Positions 48,801 through 58,570 of a DNA stretch of 64,000 nt are shown in pieces. The notes beneath the pieces were generated by a model. It was given only the letters and a program-made list of their open reading frames with translations. It was not told the DNA's origin and made no database searches. The position numbers and the translations under genes are program-made. The stretch comes from Camelus bactrianus. Taxonomy: Eukaryota > Chordata > Mammalia > Artiodactyla > Camelidae. How positions within the stretch are numbered: position 1 is the stretch's first letter; each line of letters opens with the position of its first letter. The stretch lies in the NCBI RefSeq assembly GCF_048773025.1, contig NC_133559.1, positions 11,624,501 through 11,688,500 of the forward strand. Reading direction: 5' to 3'.

Positions 48801-51800
48801 ACAGAACCAGAAAGGCATTTCTAGTTGACCCATTAACATTTAAACACAGTCATTTAACAGAAGCTACTCAGGATACACACAGTGGAAGACAGCTCTCTCA
48901 GAACTTCGCGCGCACACACACACACACACACACCCTCTGCAAACACATGCCTGCATATGCTCAAGCTAAAATGCATCTTTGCATAAACAGTACCCCCATG
49001 GAGGAGACTTACCTTCCAAGAAGACTGTACTAATGAATACAATGTATTTGCAGTTTCTTGTGATGTGGAAGCAGAAGACTAATGAGAAGAGAAATAAAAC
49101 CATTTCAGAAGCATAGATCCAGCACAACCCTGGGGAGGTAGGCATCCTTTCCATTCCTCCCCCTCAGCCTTGCCCAGACAGAAGCTTTAAGCGTTAGTGA
49201 AAAGAACCCTGGAATAGTCAGGATGCCAGACAAGCTGAATGCTAGTCCCACTCCGTCATTAAAGATAGCTGCTATTTGCTGAGTGCTTACTCTGTATGTA
49301 TATTTTCCCCAACCCTTATAATGCTCCTATGAAAGAGGAATCACCTTAATAGGCCCGATTCTACAGATGAGATTCAAAAAGGGTAAACAGCCCAATTCAG
49401 AGAGTGTGCTCACAGGAGAAGTGCGATGTAAACCCCAGATTCTCCAAGGTTCTTTCCTCAGTACATCACTATCTCCCTTTGGCAACATGCCTCTCCTCTC
49501 TGGACCTGAACCAGGTGTCCTCAAGGGCAGGTAACCATCTTCTTTTTAAGATGCCCCAAAGGAGGCATCTCATTCTTACCAACATCTCAGTGTGAGAAGA
49601 ACTCTTTCTTGCATTTATTCAAATTTTTCTTGTTAGAATTCAATGTGGCTAAAGCCAGGAAACTGGCAGATATCAATGGCTCTTACATCTCTCCTGGAGG
49701 CTCTTTGACTTTGACCTACTATCAGTGAATCATGTTCTCTTAGGGGGAGCAGGAGGAGGCAACACCCAGCTTGGGAATTTCAGAGAGGCACTGAGTGGTT
49801 GGGCACCTCCCTCCTTCCTCTCTTTTCCATTTCTCTCCTCTCTTCCTCCCTTCCCCTTTGCCTTCCCTTCCCTTCTTCCCCTTCCCTCTTCCTCTTCCTT
49901 CTTTTCTTGATCTTTCTCTGAAGCCTATAACCATTCTCCAAGAGTTTTCTTTGTCCAGTAGCTTAGCCTCCAAGCTGAAGAGATTGCTGCTCCAAGTCTT
50001 AATTCTTCAAAAAAAAAAAAAGTCATTTTTATCAGAAATTTTCATCACTGGCCACCAGGGAGCAGCATTTCTCTTGAGAGAGCTTGGGGTGGTCTGGGTT
50101 ATCAATAATGGCATTTTAGCAGTCAGTATTAGAGGCTGCTTCTCCGGTTTATGTGAACTTCTACAATACCGGCATGTTAGAGATGAAGTAGGTAGAGATG
50201 GAGTAAAGAGTCAGAAACCGCTTGGCTCAGCTTTGCCACCACCCAGCGACGTGGCCTTGAGCATGTTAGTTCATTTCTGAGTCTGTCTCCTCAGCTGTGA
50301 AATAGGGTTTGTATTAGACCTACTTCATGAGCTGGTTTTGTGTGATTCATTAAGAAAACAGGCATATTAAGCGTTATAAATGTTACTATCAAGTCATAAT
50401 AAGGTAAAAGAGAAAAACACAGATGCATTCTTTCCTGAAAACAGGTATAGTCAAGGGCGGGGATGGGAGAACGAGGTCCTCAAGAATTGAAAGCAGCAGG
50501 GAGGGAAATAGAAGATGAGCCCCAGGACAAATTTCCTCCTCCTACCAACTTTATCTGGACCACACTTGCTATCAGGCATGGAAGGAAAAAGAATGTCTGC
50601 ATCAGGGAGAGGAAGGACACAGCTCAGAGGTAGAGTGCATGCCTAGCATGCACGAGGTCCTGGGTTCAAAAATAAATAAGTGAATAAACAAAACCTAATC
50701 CTCCCCCCGCCAAAAAAGACTTTATAAATGTGGCGTGGCACATATTTGTTAAGCAAATATCTACTTTTTTCATCTTGTTGGGTATAGTTTCTATTTGGAG
50801 GTAACAATGGAAACTTTTGGAGTCCCCAAGATGATGCTCAGATTTAATTTATTAAAAAAAAAAAAAAAAAAAAACCCTGCATTAGACTTTCCACCTCTGT
50901 TCAGCTGACAAGACACTCCAGAATTACACTCATCTTTACAAAAAGCTTAAGACAGCTGAGGCCAAGCTGTCTCCTGGATTCCAGGAGCACCAAGGTCTTA
51001 CTCTGCCATTCAAGGGTGTGAGTTTCTAGGGGGTGTGAGGAAGCCCCGTGGACAGGTATGGAAGGGATTCGAGAAACCAAAGTGGTACCTGGGACTGGAT
51101 CACAGAGTAGATGGTGTTCCCTGCTCCAGGGGAGTTTGGCTTCTGCTCCTGCACAAGAAATAGTAAAGGGACATGGGTCACATGAGCAGACAGCTGTGTC
51201 TGTCCAGATTTGGGTTGAAGAGGGAGAGACAGCACAAGAAAAGGGGCTCCCAGGAGCCTGGGGGGCAGGGAGGTGGTCAATGGTCACCTCAAAATGAAGA
51301 GAGACAGTAGAAGGAACGACTCACCGAGCAGCAGTGTCAGGAGGGAGGAACTGCCCAGGTATAGAGGGATTGCATCAAGTGACCCTGCCCACGGGGTGTC
51401 CTGTCACTTTCTTTATCTTGGTAACTTAGAAACTTGCCTTTGCTGACTTTCTGACTAAATTTGCCACGTAACTACTGGTAATGGGCTGAGCTTTGAGAAG
51501 GGCTGTGATCTGAGACTTACCAAAGGACACTGAGATTCGGGGACTCTAAATGTTTTAAAGCCCCTTCTCTTAGGTCCAGCTTTGGCGGCCAGCTTGCTCT
51601 TGGCCCCAAGCCAGCCCCCTGGGCAGCTCTGGTGCTGGGTGGAGCCGGGGACCCCAGACCAAAGGCAGGAGCACACACCCCTCCTGCTTCCCTCTTCAGT
51701 CCTGCCCCACCCAAGATGGGACTGGAGGCTTTTGATGCTGCTCCCCTCTGAGCACACATTGCCAGTTAGGGCTCCAAGGGGTAGCCAGTGGAGACCAGTA

Positions 51801-54800
51801 GGGTCCATTAGACCAGGAAGAAACTGAACCCCCAGAAGCAGGAAGAAGCTAAGAGAAGAAGAGAAACATCAGCCATCCTTGGAGGCTGGAGAGTCATGGG
51901 CATCTGACAAAAACACAGGAGATTCTGCTTTTCTCTTCTGCCCAGACCTGAGTGAAGTGTCTCCAGAAAGGTCGAAGCTAGGCCCCAAAGTGAGACCTTG
52001 TGAAACTTGAGATTTAGACCTTCAAGCAGAATCTTGGGGACAGTAGGGGCAGGCCAGGGAGAGATCAGGCCACGGAGGGAGGAAGCCTTGTGTCAGATGC
52101 AGAGCAACAAGCCTGAATCCCCAAGAGGTTTCTTCTACTCTCAGGAGTTATTCTCCCTTGAATTCACCTCCGTTTACCTACTCTAAAGCCATCTTCATTT
52201 TGTGGGGGAGGAAAGGCTGTTTTTACCAAGCATTTGGGTGTCAGTGGCTGGAGGCAGATGCACTTGCTCTCAGGAATTTGTGCCAGCGTCCAGTGGCAAT
52301 GGGAGAGACAGTCTCCTTCTGTTTGTCAGGCCCCAATATTCCACGGGTGGGGTAAGAACACAGGCCAGTGGAGCTGCCCTGCTTCCTAGTTCCTTCTGAG
52401 CCCATATCTGAAGGAAGCTGCTTCTCAGTTCTAGGAGGCCTCACAGGGCTGCAGTGTGTAATGAGGGCGGAAGAGCCCCACTGCTGGGACTTCCTGCCTC
52501 GCACCCCAAGGCTGAACACCAGGAATGGGGGTGGGAAGAGGGCCCTTCCTTCCCACGCCCACCACCCTTCCTACCTGGCAGTTCAGCTGGGCGCTGCCTT
52601 TCCCCCAGGCCTGCCACCACATCCTGTCCCGTTCGGGTCAGAGCAGCAGGGGGCCCTGCGGGCCCGCTGCAGTTTCCTCCTCTTCGACACCTCTGGGTGG
52701 CAGGCAGAGTTGGCCACTGCCTGCAGAGACTGACTGGCCAGAGAGGTTCCCGGAGCAGCTGACCTTTGTGCTAAGCTGGTTACTCCTCTAGCATCTCAGC
52801 CAGATTCAGGCCTCTTCTTCCCAAAATGCTGAAAGTACAGACCACCACCAAGACAGCTATGAAACTCCTGCGCTTTGGCTGGTCAGGCTGGCACCCTCCC
52901 TAGCCTGAGCCATAATCAAAGACCCACGAAAGTAAACTTGGACTTGCAGGGACACAAGAATCTATGGTCAGACACAAAATACAGGAAGATAGGACTCTAC
53001 CTGGGGCTTAGCCCAGCTAATGAGACCGGGCAGAAATGAGGACCCCAGGGTGCCATCCCTTCCCAGTCGGTGCGATTCTGCACCAAGATGCCCTTTTGGC
53101 TTGTCATCTTCTCTGCTCCCGTGTTTTCCTCTTTTCCTCCAGGGCCAGAGCTAGGAGGCTGATGGAGAAAGGCCAGATGAGGAGGACTCAGGACAGCAGT
53201 CCTGTTCTCTTTGTCCTCCTGCTCTGAATAGTCAGTCTCCCAAGAGCATCCTCCAGACTAGCTGAAAGAAACCCCAGCCCCGAGGGTGCCGTACTTGCTG
53301 TCTCCTGACTTGCATGTGGTTGACATCTTCATAAATTGTCAAAACTTCCTCTGGGCTGGTCTCTGTGAGAGGAAGGAAGCAAAGAAAAGAGCTGCAGAGA
53401 TCTGCAGAGGACAACCTGTCCAGGTTTCTGCTTTTGACAGTCCCACCTCCATTCCTAGATGGTCAAGACCTTGAGAAAAGTTCTGGAAAGGAGGTAGGTT
53501 AGCACTCTTCCCAGGATGCCCAGATAGCACAGGGTCGGCACCCTCTCCTGACATATCTATTCCATCAGGCCAGGCAGACTGCAGGTAAGTCTGCACACTG
53601 AGGATCAGACTGTAAACATCCAGCAGCCACCCCAGGAGGCACAAACCTGCACAAGGAGCCCAGCAGCTACTGCTTCCCCTCCCCTGACCAGATACATACA
53701 TCTCAGTGCTCCCGGGAAAAGGGAGCAGGTCCTGTGCTCCCAAGTCCCTGCCGCTGGGGATGTCAAATCAGGCAACAGCACCTCTTAGGGACCCTCCACT
53801 TACGTGACTGCTTTCTCTTCCTCCTCCAGCAGGTGAAGGTGATGAGGAACAATGCCATTAGGAGAAACACGACACTCACCAATACGGTCAGAAGGATGAA
53901 GTCTGAGGGATACGGAAGGCACAAGTCCTGAGCGCTGAGCCCTCTCTGTTCTCCCCTCCCACCTGTCTGCTACAGGGGCTATCTCAAAACCCACAGTCCT
54001 CTCTCCAGTGGCTGGTCTCCTCAAACCCTGTGAATTCACCATCAAGGTGGTCTCTTCACTCAACTGGGTGACCTCCTCTGAGAGATGCTAAGAGCATGGG
54101 TACACACTGGCTCAAGTCTAAATCTGTAAACTCTGTGCCCTTGGGCAACATCCTTAACCTCTCTGAGACTTTGTTTTATCTCTTATAAGCAGGGAATAAT
54201 GTTATCTACACATGGGGGTTAATTTCAGGCTCTAATATATGTAAAACATCTGGCACAGCAAATGTTACATCTATCCACTCTTTTGTTTTTAACTCAACAA
54301 ATATTTATTGCATACCTACTATACGCCAAGCAATTCTTCCATTTTGCTTTCTGCTACTCCTGCCTTCACTGCTCTCCTTCATTTATTTTTAAAAATTTTT
54401 TCCTTCCAGTTTTACTGAGATATAATTGACATATAGCACTGCATACCTTTTTTTTTAGGGGAGCAGTAATTAGGTTGTATTAATTAATTTATTTTTAATG
54501 GAGATACTGGGGATTTAACCCAGGACCTCGTGCTTGCTAGGCACACACTTTACCACTGAGCTATATCCTCCCCTCTCCTTCATTTAAATGTCTACATTTA
54601 ACATGTATGTCACACATGTAGCCTGATGCATAACCCAGCCCACGTGGGGAGAAGTTCCAGGTGCCAGCTGACTGGGCTCTTTACAAACATTATCTCATTC
54701 AATCTTAACAGTATTCCTGTTAGGTACTTATTATTATCAATCCCATTTTACCTGAAAGAAAATTGAGGCTCAGAGAGGTTAATGAATCAGCTTGAGATCA

Positions 54801-56215
54801 CAGAGCTAGTGAATGATGAAGCCATGGCTGGCATGAACCAAGAGTCAGTGTCCTTGTCACTCCACTTTACCTCAACTTGTTTGTTTCTTTTTTTGCCCAT
54901 AAGTGCTTAGTTCCTTGTCCCATTTGGCTGTAAGTTCCTTAAGGATGGGGACGGAAGGCTGTTTTTTCCCTGTGATGCTCATGCTGATGGCATATTAAGT
55001 CTTTGTTTACCTAATAAAAGGTGGTGTAAACTTAACTCAGGAAAGCTCTCAGGATGAGAATAAGCAGGAAAAAAAAAACTCTTCCAGATACCCCCAGCCT
55101 CACCCCGATGACCCCATGACCCAGGGTACTGTGTACAGCATAGTCACCTCGTGGGAAACTATGTGGCTTGGGGGAGTTACCACTCAGGAGGAGGAAATAG
55201 TCTCTATCAGTCTCTCAGAAAAAGAAAGTAATGATCAGCACGGCTGTGACTCACCAAATAACTAAGCATTCTCTATGTGAAGGAGAAACTCGCATCTCCC
55301 AGAAGGACAATCTTTATGGGGATACAATTCTTCGCAGACTAACACGGCCCTTACTTTATGGGAGCTGTGTGCGTAGAGGCCACTATCTCTCTGGGGAAGG
55401 GCTGCAAAACATTGGAAGAGGCAGCCAAGGGGTCTCACACCCAAGCCTCCCTTGCACATGAGCCTGGTTGGGGGGTCCAACACCTTCAGCCCCTGTTACA
55501 GCCCAAAGTGCTCCACTTACTCCGGTGGCCACTCTGACAGCCCTGGGTGAGTTCGAGGGTGTGGTTTGCCCAGCTGACAGGGTTACTGACATTGCAGGTA
55601 TATATATGCAAACCATCAGCATCAATCTGCACTTCCAGTTCAGTGAGGTTCCTTGGTGTCTGGATCAGCTCAGTCCCTTTATACCAAGTATAGCTCACAT
55701 CAACATCACCACCTCCGGAGACCAAGCAGAACAGAGTCACTTGGCATATCCCTCTGTCCAGGGTCTTCTTCTTCTCCAGCAGGCTGGGCTTCTCAACATG
55801 ATCTGGAAGCAGAGATTCTGATCAGAAATGGGCTGGAAACACAAGCCCTAGAGGAGTCAGAGGTGCAGGGTGAGCTGTTCTGGAGACTCACCAAATACAG
55901 AAACCTGGAACTTCTGTCTCCAAACCATCCCAGTGTCACTGGTGACCTCCACACTGTAGAGCCCGCTGTCTTGCTGCTGAGCTTCCTTGATGTGAAGAGT
56001 TAGGTCCTCGATCATAAAATTGAGTCTATTTTTGAAACGATCCAAAGGCTGCTCCACATGGATCACACCAGAATTATTCTTCCAATTAAGTATCAGATAG
56101 CTTAAATCTGAGGGCGGCTTCATCTTCCAATGAACAGAGTATGTTTTCATCTGTGTGCTGAGGGGCCGTAACCAGACAGATTCTCCTGAGAGTCCAGCCA
56201 CATGCTCAGCAGAAT
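45757..56215 (-). CDS. CD244: CD244 (2B4, SLAMF4), coding exons 2-9; exon 1 outside the window
   Basis: CD244 is the NK and CD8 T-cell receptor for CD48. Minus-strand coding exons are 56215-55892 (V), 55802-55521 (C2), 53902-53804 (transmembrane), 53362-53295, 51148-51089, 49078-49013, 46918-46862 and 45837-45757 (stop). They encode about 345 residues; with a leader exon of about 20 codons this matches the 365-370 residues of human CD244. The tail carries four ITSMs, TIYEDV, TIYSVI, TLYSLV and TIYEEV, which recruit SAP and EAT-2 for activation or phosphatases for inhibition. The C-terminus KNPARLSRRELENFCVYS matches human and mouse almost exactly. All exons are open and spliced GT-AG. The first V-domain cysteine partner found in human (SGLYCLEV) reads SGLYSVEV here, as in mouse-like forms. 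No signal exon was found up to 64 kb, so the first intron is long or interrupted by the window edge. Confidence 0.96.
45880..46040 (+). repeat. MIR SINE
   Basis: TTATTATTCCCATTCATAG, GAAGCTCAGACAGGTGAAGC and GAGGCTTGAATCCAGTTCTT give the MIR order, in the last CD244 intron. Confidence 0.65.
46862..46918 (-). CDS. CD244: CD244 exon with most of the fourth ITSM
   Basis: The 57-nt exon encodes SGSKKRSPSPSFSKTIYEE. Human CD244 reads SGSRKRNHSPSFNSTIYEV at this place. Acceptor TTTCTAG, donor GTAAGA. Confidence 0.93.
46990..47595 (+). mobile_element. L1 3' end, antisense to CD244
   Basis: The stretch contains the L1 3' hallmark order: GTTCATAGTAGCACTGTATA, AATGTCCATCGACAGATGAC, ATGGAATACTACTCAGCCAT, AAGATGGATGGACCTCGAG, then CTATACCTCAATAAAAA and a short A-rich tail. 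It is a 5'-truncated copy in the CD244 intron. Confidence 0.9.
47850..47872 (+). repeat. (CA)n microsatellite
   Basis: An uninterrupted CA run lies in a CD244 intron, about 250 bases past the L1 tail. Confidence 0.9.
48908..48932 (+). repeat. (CG)n(CA)n microsatellite
   Basis: A short CGCGCG start followed by about 11 CA units lies about 80 bases from the CD244 exon at 49013-49078. Confidence 0.85.
49013..49078 (-). CDS. CD244: CD244 exon with the third ITSM
   Basis: The 66-nt exon encodes SSASTSQETANTLYSLVQSS and WK. TLYSLV is the third ITSM; human reads TLYSLI. Donor GTAAGT. Confidence 0.94.
49800..49915 (+). repeat. Polypyrimidine (CT-rich) tract
   Basis: Over 110 bases are almost purely C and T (CCTCCCTCCTTCCTCTC-type repeats), with purines on the strand transcribed for CD244. 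Mirror-symmetric stretches of this kind can form triplex DNA; that is inference only. Confidence 0.85.
50605..50718 (+). repeat. Camelid tRNA-derived SINE with internal deletion
   Basis: The A box GACACAGCTCAGAGGTAGAG and GAGGTCCTGGGTTCA are present, but the second half of the B box and the CCAGTACCTCCA segment are missing. The A-rich tail follows directly. Confidence 0.85.
51089..51148 (-). CDS. CD244: CD244 exon with the second ITSM
   Basis: The 60-nt exon encodes EQKPNSPGAGNTIYSVIQSQ. TIYSVI is the second ITSM; human reads STIYSMIQSQ. Both splice sites are consensus. Confidence 0.94.
51320..53294. other. CD244 intron, GC-richer and repeat-poor
   Basis: No coding exon is supported. Several overlapping open frames arise from GC-rich sequence at 51.4-52.8 kb, on both strands, with no family similarity. 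Confidence 0.4.
53295..53362 (-). CDS. CD244: CD244 exon with the first ITSM
   Basis: The 68-nt exon encodes (Q)TSPEEVLTIYEDVNHM and QVRRQQ. TIYEDV is the first ITSM and is identical in human. The donor AA/GTACGG is weak, and the exon changes phase from 1 to 0. Confidence 0.94.
53804..53902 (-). CDS. CD244: CD244 transmembrane exon
   Basis: The 99-nt exon encodes a hydrophobic helix (FILLTVLVSVVFLLMALF) and a basic stop-transfer WRRKRKQS. The order of a single helix after the C2 domain fits a type I receptor. Confidence 0.95.
54449..54574 (-). repeat. Camelid tRNA-derived SINE, antisense, inserted in L1 fragment
   Basis: The plus strand shows GGGGATTTAACCCAGGACCT and GAGCTATATCCTCCCCT. A preceding TTACTGAGATATAATTGACA piece at 54405-54440 is L1-like and antisense. 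Confidence 0.85.
54660..54875 (+). repeat. MIR SINE
   Basis: CTTTACAAACATTATCTCAT, TTATTATCAATCCCATTTTA and AATTGAGGCTCAGAGAGGTT give a near full-length MIR. Confidence 0.8.
55521..55802 (-). CDS. CD244: CD244 C2-domain exon
   Basis: The 282-nt exon runs from DHVEKPSLLEKKKTLDRG to LELTQGCQSGHR. It contains C2 cysteines in GICQVTLFC and YTCNVSNPVSW, the latter matching human exactly. Confidence 0.95.
55892..56215 (-). CDS. CD244: CD244 V-domain exon
   Basis: The 324-nt exon runs from SAEHVAGLSGESVW to KFQVSVF. Its core LTLHIKEAQQQDSGLYSVEV corresponds to LSLLIKAAQQQDSGLYCLEV in human, with serine at the human cysteine. This domain binds CD48 in human and mouse. Confidence 0.95.
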
Positions 56216-56429
56216 CTAGGGATTACAGGGAAGAGAACCAGACTGAACGTGGAAGGCAGGGTATCAGGCCTGAGCATTGTGAGCAGTTAGATGTGACTTC
56301 CCTTGGGCCAAGAGGATGGAGATATGAAGGAGGAGCCTAGAGTTTAAGAGACCCTGAACATGCATTTCCCTTAACTGCCTCCCCTCTTCCCCAGCTCTGT
56401 GCTGAAGTCTGAAGGGCCACAGACCAGTA

Positions 56430-56645
56430 GTAATAGCTCAGATCTCCTGAGTACTTATTATGGGACAGGCAGGTTTTAAAGATTTTACATGTTTTAACTA
56501 TTTCACTTTACAATGACCCTAAAAGAGTCTTATCCTCATTTTACAGGTGGGGAAACTGAGTTAGAATTTAAAAGTAACTGATCCAAGTTACACAGCAACA
56601 AAGAGGAGCTTAAAATCCAGTCAATTTGGCTTCAGGAGATGAATT
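56430..56645 (+). repeat. MIR SINE
   Basis: AGTACTTATTATGGGACAGG, TTATCCTCATTTTACAGGTG and AAGTTACACAGCAACAAAGA form a near full-length MIR upstream of CD244 exon 2. Confidence 0.8.
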
Positions 56646-57137
56646 TTTAGCTACAGTATTATAAACACTGTATCTGATGTGACTCCCTCCCTGCAGCACT
56701 GAGGCAACCAACAATGGCCAGACCCAGTAAGAGAAACATTCCAAGCCGAACTCACAGCTCCCTCCTCTGTTCCCCCATTGAGTTATATTCATAATTCTTT
56801 CCTGCAGCACTTTGCACATAGGACTGCAGTCATTGCTCACTAATGTTTGCCAATTTTTTAGTTACTAGAAAGTACCCACAAGGATTGCTCCCTAGAAGAC
56901 AATTAAAAAAGAAAAATAGGCAGTCAGTCAGTGCCTCTGGCTCCCATCCCTGCAGCAGGAAGATCTGAGCTCTGGAGCCTGGGATTATGAAACCATACGC
57001 CATGCTCTTTCTGAAGACACCCTAGAAGAACCATGCCATCCTGATCTTAAAACACCTGCAACAAAGGGCACAGTGCTTTTCCATTTGCAACCATCCAAAT
57101 AAAGCAGATACTTCATCCTGCTCTGAAAACCAACACA

Positions 57138-57801
57138 ATGGCTTTACTCCCAGTAGTGCTGTTTCTAGCTACAGTGCTGCTACCATCTTTCCCCATTGAA
57201 GAAAAAGATTCATCCTTTACTACTTCGTTAACTACTCAAATGGAAGTCCAAAGAGAGATTGTAAATAAACACAATGAGCTAAGGAAATCCATCTCTCCAC
57301 CTGCCAGCAACATACTAAAGATGAAATGGAGCAGAGACGCCACAGCAAATGCCCAGAAGTGGGCAAACCAGTGTGCTTTAGAACACGGTAATCCAGATGA
57401 CCGATAGACCAGTACAAAATGTGGTGAGAATTTCTGCGTGTCAGGTGACTCTACTGCCCAGTCAGATGCGACCCAAAGCTGGTGTGAAGAATGCCACAAT
57501 TTTGTCTGTGGTGCAGAACTGAAGAGTTCCAGTGCAGTCATTGTATATTATACCCAGCCTGTCTGGTACTCATCCTACCTTGCTGGATGTGGAATTGCTT
57601 GTTGTCCTAATCAAGACAGTCTTAAATACTACTATGTTTGCCAATATTGTCCTGCTGGCAATAAAGTGAGTAAAAAGAATACACCTTACCAGCAAGGAAC
57701 ACCTTGTGCCAGCTGCCCTGGTAACTGCGACAATGGACTAGGCACCAATACTTGCCAGGATAACAGTCTCCTTAGTAACTGCAATTCCTTGAAGAAAAAA
57801 A
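57138..57801 (+). pseudogene. CRISP2-like retropseudogene, truncated
   Basis: An intronless copy of a cysteine-rich secretory protein (CAP family) message. It opens with the leader [18 protein letters not shown] and keeps the family segments [54 protein letters not shown] and [14 protein letters not shown]. The closest match I recall is CRISP2, a testis and sperm protein of about 243 residues encoded in many exons; lack of introns points to reverse transcription of an mRNA. One in-frame stop ends the first segment at about codon 90 (57405-57407), and the frame is open again after it. The catalytic-like GHYTQ motif of the CAP domain reads VYYTQ. The C-terminal cysteine-rich domain is cut off where an L1 begins at about 57801. 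It lies upstream of CD244 exon 2 in opposite orientation, so it is probably inside the CD244 first intron. Non-functional in my judgement. Confidence 0.9.
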
Positions 57802-58570
57802 TGCTGGAGAGGGTGTGGAAAAAAAGGGAATCCTTCTACACTATTGGTAGGAATGTAAATTGGTACAGCCACTCTGGAAAACTGTAAGGAGATTCCCTAA
57901 AAAACTGAAAATAGAGCTACCATATGATTCAGCAATCCCACTCCCTCATATACAACTGGAAAAAATGAAAACTCTAATTCAAAAAGATATATGAACCCCA
58001 GTGTTCATAGCAGCATTGTTTACAATAGCTAGCCTGAGTGCCCGTCAACAGACAACTGGCTTAAGAACATGTGGTGTGTGTATGTATACATATACACAAT
58101 GGAATATTATAAAGCCATTAAAAAAGAATTAAATATTGCTATTTGCAGCAACATGGATGGACCTAGAAAATATTATAATTAGTGAAGTAAGTCAGACAAA
58201 GACAAATACTATATGATATCATTTCTATGTGGAATCTGAAAAATAATACAAATGAATCTATATACAGAAATAGGCTCACAGACATAGAATACAAATTTAT
58301 GGTTACTGAAGTGGAGAGAGAGAGGGACATAGGAGTAGGGGATTAACAGATACAAACTACTATATGTAAAATAGATAAGCAACAAAGATTTGCTATATAA
58401 CACAGGGAATTATATTCAATATCAATATGTAGTAACCTATAATGAAATATAATATAAATACAAAATAAATTCAATATATAAACTATACATATATAAAACT
58501 GAATCAATTTTCTGTACACCTGAAACTAACACAATATTGTAAATCTACTATACTTCAATAAAAAATTGCC
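57801..58570 (+). mobile_element. L1 3' end, truncating the CRISP2-like copy
   Basis: It opens with GGAGAGGGTGTGGAAAAAAA, then GTAGGAATGTAAATTGGTAC, CAGTGTTCATAGCAGCATTG, AACATGGATGGACCTAGAAA, and ends TATACTTCAATAAAAAATTG. It is a 5'-truncated L1 of artiodactyl type. Confidence 0.9.

Noticed and set aside
24298-48932. Regularly spaced CA repeats considered as a possible CRISPR-like or satellite array
   Set aside because: They are independent dinucleotide microsatellites in different introns without a shared repeat unit.
51455-52791. Several overlapping frames on both strands at 51.4-52.8 kb
   Set aside because: They lie in a GC-rich CD244 intron. None resembles a SLAM or other protein, and none has matched splice sites in a consistent phase.
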